Below, one piece after another: positions 1 through 5,582 of a DNA stretch of 5,582 nt. This DNA comes from Clostridiales bacterium UBA735. GTDB taxonomy: Bacteria; Bacillota; Clostridia; Oscillospirales; Oscillospiraceae. Position numbers and translations under genes: made by a program. A model generated the notes under the pieces. It was not told where the DNA came from. It worked only from the letters and a program-made list of their open reading frames with translations, and ran no database searches. The stretch is taken from positions 1 to 5,582 of the forward strand of contig DBLB01000116.1 of assembly GCA_002298695.1 (NCBI GenBank), in the 5' to 3' direction. How positions within the stretch are numbered: the first letter of the stretch is position 1; each line of letters opens with the position of its first letter.

Positions 1-13
1 AAGAAAAGAATGG
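1..13. repeat. Right-end fragment of the purine-rich interspersed repeat
   Basis: The first 13 bases (AAGAAAAGAATGG) are identical to positions 3841-3853, the right end of the inverted-repeat element in front of leuS. The first 11 also match 3428-3438. After base 13 the two loci diverge (GTTCAAAAAG here, TTTTGGAAAG there), so base 13 may mark the element's edge. The rest of this copy would lie left of the window. The match is short and low in complexity, so on its own it could be chance. The matching boundary is what makes it plausible. Confidence 0.45.
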
Positions 14-28
14 GTTCAAAAAGAAATC

Positions 29-50
29 GGGCCGATGAGGTCATCGGCCC
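29..50. other. GC-rich hairpin upstream of nadD
   Basis: GGGCCGATGA (29-38) and TCATCGGCCC (41-50) are perfect inverted repeats of 10 bp. In RNA a stem of about 9 bp closed by a 4-base loop is realistic. On the + strand it is followed by CTACAAGG with no U run, so it is not a standard intrinsic terminator in that direction. Read on the minus strand it is followed by GATTTCTTTTTG, a weak T tract. It may be the terminator of something leftward, part of the adjoining repeat, or a leader structure for nadD. The structure itself is clear but its role is not. Confidence 0.5.
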
Positions 51-106
51 CTACAAGGTGCGGGTGTAAACCGGCAGCAGAACATTGTAAAACAGAGGAC
101 AGTGGG

Positions 107-1306
107 ATGGCAAACATTGGGATCTACGGCGGGTCGTTCAACCCGCCGCACAAAGGACACATGCTGGCGGCGGCGCAGTGCCGCGCGGCGCTGGGGCTGG
201 AGCGCGTGATCGTTGTTCCGGCGGCCGTTCCGCCGCACAAGGCGCTGGCAGACAGTTCGCCGGATGCGCAGACGCGCCTCGCGCTGACCCGTCTCGCGGT
301 CGAGGGACTGGACGGCTTTGAGGTCAGCGACCTGGAGCTGCGGCGCGGCGGGCCAAGCTATACGGTCGACACGCTGCGCGAACTGGCTGCGCGCTTTTCC
401 GGCGACACGCTTTATCTTATGATGGGAACGGACATGTTTCTGTCCTTTTCCGACTGGCGGGAACCCGGAGAAATTGCCCGGCTCGCCCGGCTCGTCTGTT
501 TTGCGCGGACAGCGGTCGACGAAGCGCTCCGGGCGAAGCTCGAGGCGCAGCGTGCGCATCTGCGCGCCGCATTCGGCGCAGACGTGACACTGCTGCACAA
601 TGAATTTCTGGATATTTCGTCAACCGCAGCGCGGCGGCTGCTGTTCTGGGGTCTGGCGGACGAGGCGCTGTCTCCGCAGGTGCTGGCATTCATTCAGGAA
701 CGCAGACTTTACGGCCTCGGGCAGTCGTACCGCGCACTGCCGTTTGATGCGCTGAAGGCCGCCAGCCTCTCGCTGCACAAGTCCACACGCTGCGCGCACG
801 CCGTCGGCACAAGCGAAACCGCCGCAGCGCTGGCCCGGCGGTACGGCGCAGACGAGACACTGGCCGCGCGCGCCGGCATTCTGCACGACGTGACCAAGGC
901 GCTCACTGACGCCGAGCAGCTGGCCTTCTGCCGTCTGCGCGGCCTCCCCGTCTCCGACGAGGAGCGTGCCAGCCCTGGCATCCTCCACGGAAAGACCGCA
1001 GCCTGGGCGGCGCGGGAGATATTCGGGGAGTGCGCAGCGGTGTGCAGCGCCATCGAATTCCACACCACCGGCCGGGCGGATATGACCCTGCTTGAAAAAA
1101 TCATTTACATTGCCGATTACGTCGAGCCGACGCGCAGCTTCCCCGGCGTGGACGCGCTGCGCAGCGCCGTCTGGCGCGATCTCGACGAGGGCGTTCTGCT
1201 CGGCCTGACGCAGACGATGCAGCTCCTGCAAGCGCAGGGGCGGCCGGTTTGCAGCGTCTCCGCCCGGGCACGCGAGTATCTATTGCGCGAAAGGAAATCT
1301 CTATGA
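107..1306 (+). CDS. nadD: NadD-YqeK fusion: nicotinate-nucleotide adenylyltransferase / HD-domain Ap4A hydrolase
   Basis: A 399-residue cytoplasmic protein with two enzymes in one chain. Residues 1-204 are NadD, which makes deamido-NAD from nicotinate mononucleotide and ATP. The nucleotidyltransferase signature GGSFNPPHKGH is at 8-18 and the ISSTAAR motif at 170-176. Residues about 210-399 match YqeK, an HD-superfamily symmetrical diadenosine-tetraphosphatase. Its metal-ligand pattern is intact: H231, HD at 260-261, H294, H319 (EFHTTGR) and D337 (IADYVEP). In most Firmicutes these are two adjacent genes. Here no in-frame ATG, GTG or TTG occurs between residues 193 and 231, so YqeK has no visible start of its own. 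The start at 107 is chosen because AGAGGA (94-99) sits 7 bases upstream and the NadD domain begins at once; an ATG at 35 lacks support. The stop overlaps the LCP start (ATGA), which implies translational coupling. Both domain assignments are strong; the effect of the fusion is inference. Confidence 0.93.
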   Translation: MANIGIYGGSFNPPHKGHMLAAAQCRAALGLERVIVVPAAVPPHKALADSSPDAQTRLALTRLAVEGLDGFEVSDLELRRGGPSYTVDTLRELAARFSGDTLYLMMGTDMFLSFSDWREPGEIARLARLVCFARTAVDEALRAKLEAQRAHLRAAFGADVTLLHNEFLDISSTAARRLLFWGLADEALSPQVLAFIQERRLYGLGQSYRALPFDALKAASLSLHKSTRCAHAVGTSETAAALARRYGADETLAARAGILHDVTKALTDAEQLAFCRLRGLPVSDEERASPGILHGKTAAWAAREIFGECAAVCSAIEFHTTGRADMTLLEKIIYIADYVEPTRSFPGVDALRSAVWRDLDEGVLLGLTQTMQLLQAQGRPVCSVSARAREYLLRERKSL

Positions 1307-2667
1307 AACTGTTTGGGAACAGAAAAAATGCTGATTTTGTCGCGCGGCGCAAGGCCGCGCCATCTCGCCTGAAAGGCTGGCACAAGGGCGTCATCATCGC
1401 ACTCCTGATCGTTGCTGCGCTCAGCGGCGTCGCCATCGGCGTCTACAAGGCCAATGTCAAGCCCGTTTCTAGGACACCGGAACCGGTCGATGCCGCCGAA
1501 CCGCTGCCGGAGGAGGAAACCGTCAAAAAGCCTACCGTCTTCGTCCCGACCGTCCAGCAGGACGAGGAAACCGGCGAAGAGGTCGAGGTGGAGACCGAGG
1601 TTCCTGCCAGCCACCGCGAGGGCGTGTACAACATTCTCATCGCGGGCACGGACGGCGACGGATACCGGACGGACACGATCATCGTGGCCCATCTCGACGA
1701 GAGCACACATGAGGTAGCGCTGATGAGCATACCGCGCGACACAGCCGTCATGAACGGAAACGGCGGGCTGATGAAGATCAATGCCGTGTATGCCGGCGGC
1801 AAGGAAGAGGGCATGGAGCGTCTTGAGCGCCGACTTTCCTCTCTGCTCGGTTTTGAGCTGGACGGATATGTGCTGGTCAATCTGGATGCATTCGTCAAGA
1901 TCGTCGATCTTGTCGGCGGCGTGACGGTCAACGTGCCGCAGGACATGTACTATTCCGATCCCAGCCAGAATCTGCTGATCGACCTCAAGGCCGGCGAACA
2001 GACGCTGAACGGCACACAGGCCATGGGCCTTGTCCGATACCGCAAGGGCTATGCCTCGCAGGATATCCAGCGGACGAAGGTGCAGCAGGATTTCCTCCGC
2101 GCGCTGGCCAAGCAGTGCCTCTCCGTTGAAAATCTCAGCCTGAGCAAAATTCAGGAATATGCAAAGATTTTCGACGAGTATGTCATCACCGACCTGACCG
2201 TCGGGAATATGGTATATTATGGGCAGCAGCTCATGAAGTGTGATTTCGACGAGATGAAGACCTATACCGTCGAGGGCGAGGGCGCAATGATCAACGGCGT
2301 GAGTTATTATCCGCTCTACGCTTCGAGCATTGTCAACATCGTGAACGAGGCATTCAATCCTTACGATGTGGACATTACCGCAGCAAATGTCAATGTAGTC
2401 ACGCCGGAGGTCGCACGGACGTTCCAGGCCGCTGCCGTGACGCCGGAAGAACCCGAAACACCGGCAGAACCGGAGCAGCCCACAGATCCGGAGAACCCTG
2501 ACACCCCGGAAAATCCCGATCAGCCCGAAAATCCGGACACGCCGGCTCCCTCCGATCCCAGCACGGGCGAACCCACGGATCCCGGAACGACCGACCCCGG
2601 AACGACCGATCCCGGAACGACCGACCCGACGCAGCCGGAAACGCCGGATACAAATACAGATTCTTAG
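1303..2667 (+). CDS. LytR-CpsA-Psr (LCP) family membrane-anchored glycopolymer transferase
   Basis: A 454-residue protein with a basic cytoplasmic N-terminus, one membrane segment at about 28-47, then an extracytoplasmic LCP domain (about 108-270). Signature residues visible are D124 in YRTDT, R145 in SIPRD, R245/R247 in LVRYRK, and D254/R257 in QDIQRTKVQQ. LCP enzymes move undecaprenyl-linked polymers (teichoic acid, capsule or other wall glycans) onto peptidoglycan; which polymer is used here cannot be read from the sequence. Residues 271-370 are a normal post-domain extension. From about 380 the chain becomes an acidic Pro/Glu/Asp/Thr tail ending in three DPGTT repeats, probably a disordered wall-spanning region with no LPXTG-type anchor. 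The start at 1303 overlaps the nadD stop by 4 bp and has AAAGGAAA (1290-1297) upstream. An in-frame ATG at 1249 would lie inside nadD without a ribosome site. An LCP gene between yqeK and rsfS is a familiar clostridial arrangement. Confidence 0.93.
   Translation: MKLFGNRKNADFVARRKAAPSRLKGWHKGVIIALLIVAALSGVAIGVYKANVKPVSRTPEPVDAAEPLPEEETVKKPTVFVPTVQQDEETGEEVEVETEVPASHREGVYNILIAGTDGDGYRTDTIIVAHLDESTHEVALMSIPRDTAVMNGNGGLMKINAVYAGGKEEGMERLERRLSSLLGFELDGYVLVNLDAFVKIVDLVGGVTVNVPQDMYYSDPSQNLLIDLKAGEQTLNGTQAMGLVRYRKGYASQDIQRTKVQQDFLRALAKQCLSVENLSLSKIQEYAKIFDEYVITDLTVGNMVYYGQQLMKCDFDEMKTYTVEGEGAMINGVSYYPLYASSIVNIVNEAFNPYDVDITAANVNVVTPEVARTFQAAAVTPEEPETPAEPEQPTDPENPDTPENPDQPENPDTPAPSDPSTGEPTDPGTTDPGTTDPGTTDPTQPETPDTNTDS
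2578..2622 (+). repeat. Three tandem 15-bp repeats coding for (DPGTT)3
   Basis: The unit GAYCCCGGAACGACC occurs three times head to tail (2578-2592, 2593-2607, 2608-2622). The copies differ only at the third base of the Asp codon (GAT, GAC, GAT). They encode residues 426-440 of the LCP protein, followed by a degenerate DPTQP. The near-perfect DNA identity, beyond what the amino acids require, points to recent slippage expansion. The unit length is a multiple of three, so copy-number change would keep the frame. Confidence 0.9.
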
Positions 2668-2685
2668 AATTGAGGAGAGACATCC

Positions 2686-3057
2686 ATGGAAAACATGACA
2701 GCCAGGCAGATCGCAGCCATTGCCGCAAAAGCGCTTGACGCCAAGATGGGCGTCGATATCCGGATGATCGAGATCACCGACGTCTCCACGCTGGCCGATT
2801 ACTTTCTGATCTGCACCGCCACCAGCTCCACCCACGTCAAGACGCTCTGCGACGCTGTGGAAGAAGCGTTGGACACCGTTGGCGAACCGATGCTGAGCCG
2901 TGAGGGCCACCGGAGCGGAACCTGGGTGCTGATGGACTTCGGCTGCGTCGTGGTGCATGTGTTCACCGAAGAGACGCGCAGCTTCTACAACCTCGAGCGT
3001 CTCTGGCAGGACGGGAAGCAGGTCAATCTCGACAGTCTGCTGGAAAATCACGCCTGA
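2686..3057 (+). CDS. rsfS: Ribosome silencing factor RsfS (YbeB / Iojap / DUF143)
   Basis: A 123-residue protein, a normal length for the family. RsfS binds ribosomal protein uL14 on the 50S subunit and blocks 30S joining, lowering translation when nutrients are short. Family landmarks are ITDVSTLADYFLICTATSSTHVK (residues 30-52; known core D..DYF.I....S), EGHRSGTWVLMDFG (73-86) and VHVFTEETRSFYNLERLW (90-107). The start at 2686 has AGGAGA (2673-2678) 7 bases upstream. A second ATG three codons in is less well placed. It lies 18 bases after the LCP stop, so it is probably cotranscribed with nadD-yqeK and lcp. No terminator follows: the promoter for leuS begins 3 bases after the stop codon. 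The identification is firm. Confidence 0.95.
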   Translation: MENMTARQIAAIAAKALDAKMGVDIRMIEITDVSTLADYFLICTATSSTHVKTLCDAVEEALDTVGEPMLSREGHRSGTWVLMDFGCVVVHVFTEETRSFYNLERLWQDGKQVNLDSLLENHA

Positions 3058-3060
3058 GGC

Positions 3061-3089
3061 TTGACAAAGCAATTCGATTTGCGTACAAT
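3061..3089 (+). promoter_or_regulatory. Sigma-A-type promoter for the leuS leader
   Basis: A consensus -35 box TTGACA (3061-3066), a 17-base spacer and a -10 box TACAAT (3084-3089, one mismatch to TATAAT). Transcription would begin around 3096, just before the T-box leader. The -35 box starts 3 bases after the rsfS stop codon, so the promoter is packed directly against the upstream operon. Confidence 0.88.
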
Positions 3090-3095
3090 GACCTG

Positions 3096-3359
3096 GTAAT
3101 AGGACGAAGATGGGGAATGTGTCCCGCCCCTGCCTTTCAGAGAACCGCCGGTTGGTGCAAGGCGGCAGGCAGAACGGATGCTCTGGCCCCGGAGTCTCCC
3201 GGCTGAACAGAACACACACCGCAGGCGCGTTTGTTCCAGTAGGCGGGACGGCACGGCACCGTTATCGGCCGCAATGAGGATCGGAAGACCGATCGAATCA
3301 GGGTGGTACCGCGTAATTTACGCCCCTGGCTGTGCGAAGGCATGGTCAGGGGTGTTTTT
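3096..3359 (+). promoter_or_regulatory. T-box riboswitch, tRNA-Leu responsive, controlling leuS
   Basis: A cis-acting leader that senses uncharged tRNA and allows read-through when charging is low. The T-box proper, AGGGTGGTACCGCG, is at 3300-3313. Stem I has the AG-bulge sequence CAGAGAA (3139-3144 core), the distal helix CCGCC (3145-3149)/GGCGG (3161-3165), and the conserved apical loop GGTTGGTGCAA (3150-3160). Aligning by eye to the specifier loop of known T-boxes gives CTG at 3183-3185 as specifier, a Leu codon; the overlapping CTC (3181-3183) is also Leu. The bulge reads UGGU (3304-3307), which pairs with ACCA, fitting the A discriminator base of tRNA-Leu. The antiterminator is AGGG (3300-3303)/CCCT (3324-3327) plus GCGTA (3311-3315)/TACGC (3319-3323) around a 7-base bulge. 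The 5' end is inferred from the promoter. Specifier, discriminator and downstream gene all agree on leucine. Confidence 0.95.
3321..3359 (+). terminator. Intrinsic terminator arm of the leuS T-box
   Basis: CGCCCCTG (3321-3328) pairs with CAGGGGTG (3347-3354), with one G-U. The helix continues through GCTGTG (3329-3334)/CATGGT (3341-3346), which includes three G-U pairs, to a CGAAGG loop. Five T residues follow (3355-3359). Its 5' arm reuses the bases that close the antiterminator (3321-3327), so the two structures exclude each other. It is also the first plausible terminator downstream of rsfS. Confidence 0.9.
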
Positions 3360-3362
3360 GAT

Positions 3363-3381
3363 GCTTCTCTTGCAGAGAAGC
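3363..3381. other. Short hairpin just after the T-box terminator
   Basis: GCTTCTCT (3363-3370) and AGAGAAGC (3374-3381) form a perfect 8-bp stem over a TGC loop, beginning 3 bases after the T-box terminator U run. It is followed by GAGGGCTTATTTTGC, a weak T-rich stretch. It may back up termination, protect the 5' end of read-through mRNA, or belong to the flank of the repeat element that follows. Confidence 0.55.
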
Positions 3382-3402
3382 GAGGGCTTATTTTGCGCCC
3401 CT

Positions 3403-3438
3403 ATTCTTTTCTTTCTCTTCTTTGAGAAAGAAAAGAAT
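3403..3438. repeat. Perfect 15-bp palindromic arm pair (left end of the element)
   Basis: ATTCTTTTCTTTCTC (3403-3417) and GAGAAAGAAAAGAAT (3424-3438) are exact reverse complements around a TTCTTT spacer. One strand is almost all pyrimidine then all purine, so it could form an RNA hairpin or a cruciform. As RNA it would not be a good terminator because no U run follows. Confidence 0.85.
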
Positions 3439-3498
3439 CGCCGCGCCCGGTGAAGAAAAGAAAGAGAAGCCCCTAAAATCGGAAGAACCCCCGTATCC

Positions 3499-3533
3499 CC
3501 AAACTGTGACCCAGCGAAGCGGTCGCAGTTTGG
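3499..3533. repeat. 13-bp hairpin within the element core
   Basis: CCAAACTGTGACC (3499-3511) pairs with GGTCGCAGTTTGG (3521-3533) with a single T-G wobble, over the loop CAGCGAAGC. The arms are perfect apart from the wobble, which suggests either an RNA structure under selection or a recent palindrome. Its function is unknown. Confidence 0.7.
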
Positions 3534-3561
3534 AAAGGAAGAAGGAGCCAGCGAATATGGA

Positions 3562-3584
3562 GCTTTCGCCGTCCCGGCGGAAGC
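3562..3584. repeat. 10-bp hairpin within the element core
   Basis: GCTTTCGCCG (3562-3571) pairs with CGGCGGAAGC (3575-3584) with one T-G wobble over a TCC loop. It is the second strong hairpin of the core, 28 bases after the first. The function is unknown. Confidence 0.6.
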
Positions 3585-3813
3585 GCAATGCAGCCGGCTT
3601 CTTCTGACGCGGCGCCGCACGCGATCTTAATGATGGCAGGCAGGTGGCTGCAGCCCAATTTTGCGACGCAGCTCCGCCGAAAGGCGATGCGCAGAGCGCA
3701 GAGACCTTTTGGGTGGTAGGGAGAGACGGGGCGGACAGCTGATAACTAAGATTCTCAGAGGCCAATTCAGGACAACGGTTCGCACCGGCCCTCTTTCTTT
3801 TCTTGGAAGGCCG

Positions 3814-3856
3814 AAACCGTTCTTTTCTTTCTGGCAGAGAAAGAAAAGAATGGTTT
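3814..3856. repeat. 19-bp palindromic arm pair (right end of the element)
   Basis: AAACCGTTCTTTTCTTTCT (3814-3832) and AGAAAGAAAAGAATGGTTT (3838-3856) are reverse complements except for one G-T pair, around a GGCAG spacer. The inner sequence is the same polypyrimidine/polypurine word as the palindrome at 3403-3438. It ends 30 bases before the leuS ribosome binding site. Confidence 0.85.
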
Positions 3857-3900
3857 TGGAAAGATACTCAAAGATGAATATTCAACAAAAGGAGTTTGTT

Positions 3901-5582
3901 ATGAAATACGATTTTGCGGCCATTGAGAGCAAATGGCAGAAAAAATGGGAAGAAGAAAAGCCCTATGCTGCCGTCACCGGCGACCCACGGCCGAAGTTCT
4001 ACGGTCTGATCGAGTTCCCCTACCCTTCCGCGGCCGGTCTGCACGTCGGTCATCCGCGCCCGTTCACAGCGATGGACATCATCTGCCGAAAAAAGCGGAT
4101 GCAGGGCTACAACGTCCTGAACCCGATCGGCTTTGACGCCTTCGGCCTGCCGACCGAGAACTTCGCCATCAAAAACCACATCCACCCGGCCATCGTGACA
4201 AAGCAGAACATCGAAAACTTCACCCGGCAGCTCAAGATGCTGGGCTACGGCTTCGACTGGGATCGCGTGATCGACACGACCGACCCGAATTACTACCGCT
4301 GGACGCAGTGGATCTTTTTGCAGATGTTCAAGCATGGACTTGCCTACAAGACGACGATGCCGGTCAACTGGTGCACGAGCTGCAAGTGCGTGCTGGCGAA
4401 CGAGGAAGTCGTCGAGGGCGTGTGCGAGCGCTGCGGCGCGCCGGTCATCCGCAAGGAAAAGAGTCAGTGGATGCTCCGCATCACGAAATACGCAGACCGC
4501 CTGATCGACGATCTGGACGACGTCGACTACATTGAGCGCGTCAAGACGCAGCAGCGCAACTGGATCGGCCGTTCGACCGGTACCGAGGTCACATTCCAGA
4601 CCAACACCGGAGACGCCGTCACGGTCTACACAACGCGCGTGGATACGCTGTTCGGCGTGACGTACACGGTCATCTCGCCGGAGCATCCGATGCTGAAGAA
4701 GTGGAAGCCGCTCATCCAGAACTGGGCCGAGGTCGAAGCCTATCAGGAGGCGGCGTCCCGCAAGAGCGACTTTGAGCGCGGCGAGCTCAACAAGGACAAG
4801 ACTGGTGTTCGCCTCGACGGTATCGAGGTCATCAACCCCGCGACCGGCAAGGTCGTGCCGATGTTCGTTTCGGACTACGTTTTGATGGGCTACGGCACCG
4901 GTATCGTCATGGGCGTTCCGGGCCACGACCAGCGCGACTGGGACTTTGCCACTGCGTTCAGCATCCCCATCGTCGAGGTCGTCGAGGGCGGCGACATCAC
5001 CAAGGAGGCCTTCACCCTCAAGGACGATACGGGCATCATGGTCAACTCCGGCTTCCTCAACGGCATGACCGTCAAGGAGGCCATCCCCGCGATGAAGCAG
5101 TATGCCATCGAGCAGGGCTGGGGCCATGAGAAGGTCAACTACAAGCTGCGTGACTGGGTGTTCTCCCGCCAGCGCTATTGGGGCGAGCCCATTCCTCTGG
5201 TCAACTGCCCGACGTGCGGCTGGGTGCCCGTTCCCGAGGAGGAGCTGCCGCTCGTTCTGCCGCAGGTCGAGAGCTACGAGCCGACCGATGACGGCGAGAG
5301 CCCCATCTCCAAGATGACCGACTGGGTCAACACCAAGTGCCCCAAGTGCGGCGGCCCCGCCAAGCGCGAGACCGACACCATGCCCCAGTGGGCGGGCTCT
5401 TCGTGGTATTTCCTGCGCTATATGGACCCGCACAACGATCAGGCCCCCGTCTCTCACGAGGCCGAGAACTATTGGGGCCCCGTGGACTGGTACAACGGCG
5501 GTATGGAGCACACCACATTGCACCTGCTTTACAGCCGTTTTTGGCATAAATTCCTTTATGATATAGGCGCGGTGCCCACGCC
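3901..5582 (+). CDS. leuS: Leucyl-tRNA synthetase (3' end beyond the window)
   Basis: The first 560 codons of a class I synthetase that charges tRNA-Leu. The HIGH motif appears as HVGH (residues 48-51) within [17 protein letters not shown], and [11 protein letters not shown] follows. A zinc-type cysteine cluster is at C158, C161, C175 and C178. The CP1 editing domain has TTRVDT (244-249; the Thr at 249 matches the specificity threonine) and [17 protein letters not shown] (331-347), with D343 and D346 in the hydrolytic pocket. The body resumes at [17 protein letters not shown] (416-432). A second cluster, C436, C439, C480 and C483, and [19 protein letters not shown] (492-510) follow. The KMSKS loop and anticodon-binding domain lie past the window end. 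The start at 3901 has AAAAGGAG (3887-3894) 6 bases upstream. An in-frame ATG at 3874 would add nine residues but has no good ribosome site. It is controlled by the leucine T-box upstream. Confidence 0.96.
   Translation, partial: MKYDFAAIESKWQKKWEEEKPYAAVTGDPRPKFYGLIEFPYPSAAGLHVGHPRPFTAMDIICRKKRMQGYNVLNPIGFDAFGLPTENFAIKNHIHPAIVTKQNIENFTRQLKMLGYGFDWDRVIDTTDPNYYRWTQWIFLQMFKHGLAYKTTMPVNWCTSCKCVLANEEVVEGVCERCGAPVIRKEKSQWMLRITKYADRLIDDLDDVDYIERVKTQQRNWIGRSTGTEVTFQTNTGDAVTVYTTRVDTLFGVTYTVISPEHPMLKKWKPLIQNWAEVEAYQEAASRKSDFERGELNKDKTGVRLDGIEVINPATGKVVPMFVSDYVLMGYGTGIVMGVPGHDQRDWDFATAFSIPIVEVVEGGDITKEAFTLKDDTGIMVNSGFLNGMTVKEAIPAMKQYAIEQGWGHEKVNYKLRDWVFSRQRYWGEPIPLVNCPTCGWVPVPEEELPLVLPQVESYEPTDDGESPISKMTDWVNTKCPKCGGPAKRETDTMPQWAGSSWYFLRYMDPHNDQAPVSHEAENYWGPVDWYNGGMEHTTLHLLYSRFWHKFLYDIGAVPT

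Larger units (their letters stand above)
3402..3853. mobile_element. MITE-like non-coding element with ~64-bp terminal inverted repeats in the leuS leader
   Basis: The two ends mirror each other. The left end (3402-3466) reads in order: ATTCTTTTCTTTCT, short spacer, AGAAAGAAAAGAA, a 15-base gap, AAGAAAAGAAAGAG. The reverse complement of the right end (3791-3853) gives the same three blocks in the same order with similar gaps: 15/16 for the first 16 bases, 13/13 for the second block, 14/14 for the third. The 15-base gap itself is not conserved. Inside lie about 320 bases with several hairpins (3499-3533, 3562-3584, a GAAA-capped CGCC/GGCG at 3675-3686, and TGCGC/GCGCA at 3688-3700). No convincing gene is present: reading frames here are short, on both strands, and lack ribosome sites or recognisable domains. 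I found no clear target-site duplication. It could instead be a cluster of simpler repeats or the remnant of a larger element. It fills most of the 541-base gap between the T-box terminator and leuS. Confidence 0.5.

Noticed and set aside
35..106. Upstream ATG at 35 extending the NadD frame by 24 residues
   Set aside because: The extension starts inside the hairpin, has no ribosome site and does not resemble NadD. AGAGGA before 107 fits much better.
1249..1302. Upstream ATG at 1249 extending the LCP frame
   Set aside because: It lies inside nadD-yqeK without a ribosome site. The 1303 start has AAAGGAAA and a typical ATGA overlap.
2578..2622. CRISPR-like array
   Set aside because: The units are contiguous 15-mers with no spacers and code in frame for DPGTT.
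1117..3219. A 700-codon open frame on the minus strand
   Set aside because: It lies antisense to the nadD-yqeK end, lcp and rsfS, all of which have clear family motifs. Its translation is low-complexity (Gly/Arg/Ser repeats mirroring the DPGTT tail), and long antisense frames are expected in GC-rich genes with this codon bias.
3178..3765. Several short open frames (61-125 codons) on both strands in the T-box and repeat region
   Set aside because: They overlap structured RNA or inverted repeats, have biased composition, no ribosome sites and no recognisable domains.
3856..3884. Possible second promoter TTGGAA-17-TATTCA just before leuS
   Set aside because: There are two mismatches in the -35 and three in the -10. 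The start point would fall at the ribosome binding site itself, so it is too weak to call.
3874..3900. In-frame ATG at 3874 as the leuS start
   Set aside because: It would add MNIQQKEFV, which LeuS does not need, and would bury the good AAAAGGAG site inside the coding region.
3868..5547. A 559-codon open frame on the minus strand
   Set aside because: It is antisense to leuS throughout and rich in Leu, Val, Asp and Arg with no recognisable domain. It is a codon-bias shadow.

Overview
This window looks like chromosomal core-gene DNA from a GC-rich member of the Clostridia (Bacillota), probably in the Oscillospiraceae/Ruminococcaceae neighbourhood. The support is a T-box riboswitch, an LCP-family wall-assembly gene, Shine-Dalgarno-type ribosome binding sites and the clostridial order nadD, yqeK, lcp, rsfS, leuS. 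The family-level placement is inference. All genes are on the + strand.

Layout. Positions 1-106 hold the tail of a purine-rich repeat and a GC-rich hairpin. Positions 107-1306 encode NadD (NAD synthesis) fused in frame to YqeK (HD-domain Ap4A hydrolase). A 4-bp ATGA overlap leads into a membrane-anchored LCP protein (1303-2667) with an acidic, proline-rich, DPGTT-repeat tail. Eighteen bases later comes rsfS (2686-3057), the ribosome silencing factor. These three genes form one compact translational unit. Three bases after the rsfS stop is a near-consensus sigma-A promoter (3061-3089). It drives a canonical T-box leader (about 3096-3359) with a leucine specifier, an AGGGTGGTACCGCG box and a switchable terminator. 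The controlled gene, leuS (leucyl-tRNA synthetase), starts at 3901 and runs off the window, with 560 codons visible.

The unusual part is the 541 bases between the T-box terminator and the leuS start. Most of it (about 3402-3853) is a non-coding, hairpin-rich block. It is bounded by imperfect terminal inverted repeats of about 64 bp, each containing its own palindrome of the sequence ATTCTTTTCTTTCT. This looks like a miniature, MITE-like interspersed element lodged inside the leuS leader. The first 13 bases of the window are identical to its right end, so a second copy probably ends just upstream of nadD.

How the genes fit together: NAD synthesis and dinucleotide-alarmone turnover (NadD-YqeK), envelope polymer attachment (LCP), ribosome dimerisation control (RsfS) and leucine charging (LeuS) form a conserved housekeeping cluster. 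RsfS-operon transcripts have no visible terminator before the T-box. They may therefore run into it, which would place leuS under tRNA-Leu-dependent attenuation from two promoters. I see no phage, CRISPR, defence or tRNA/rRNA genes.
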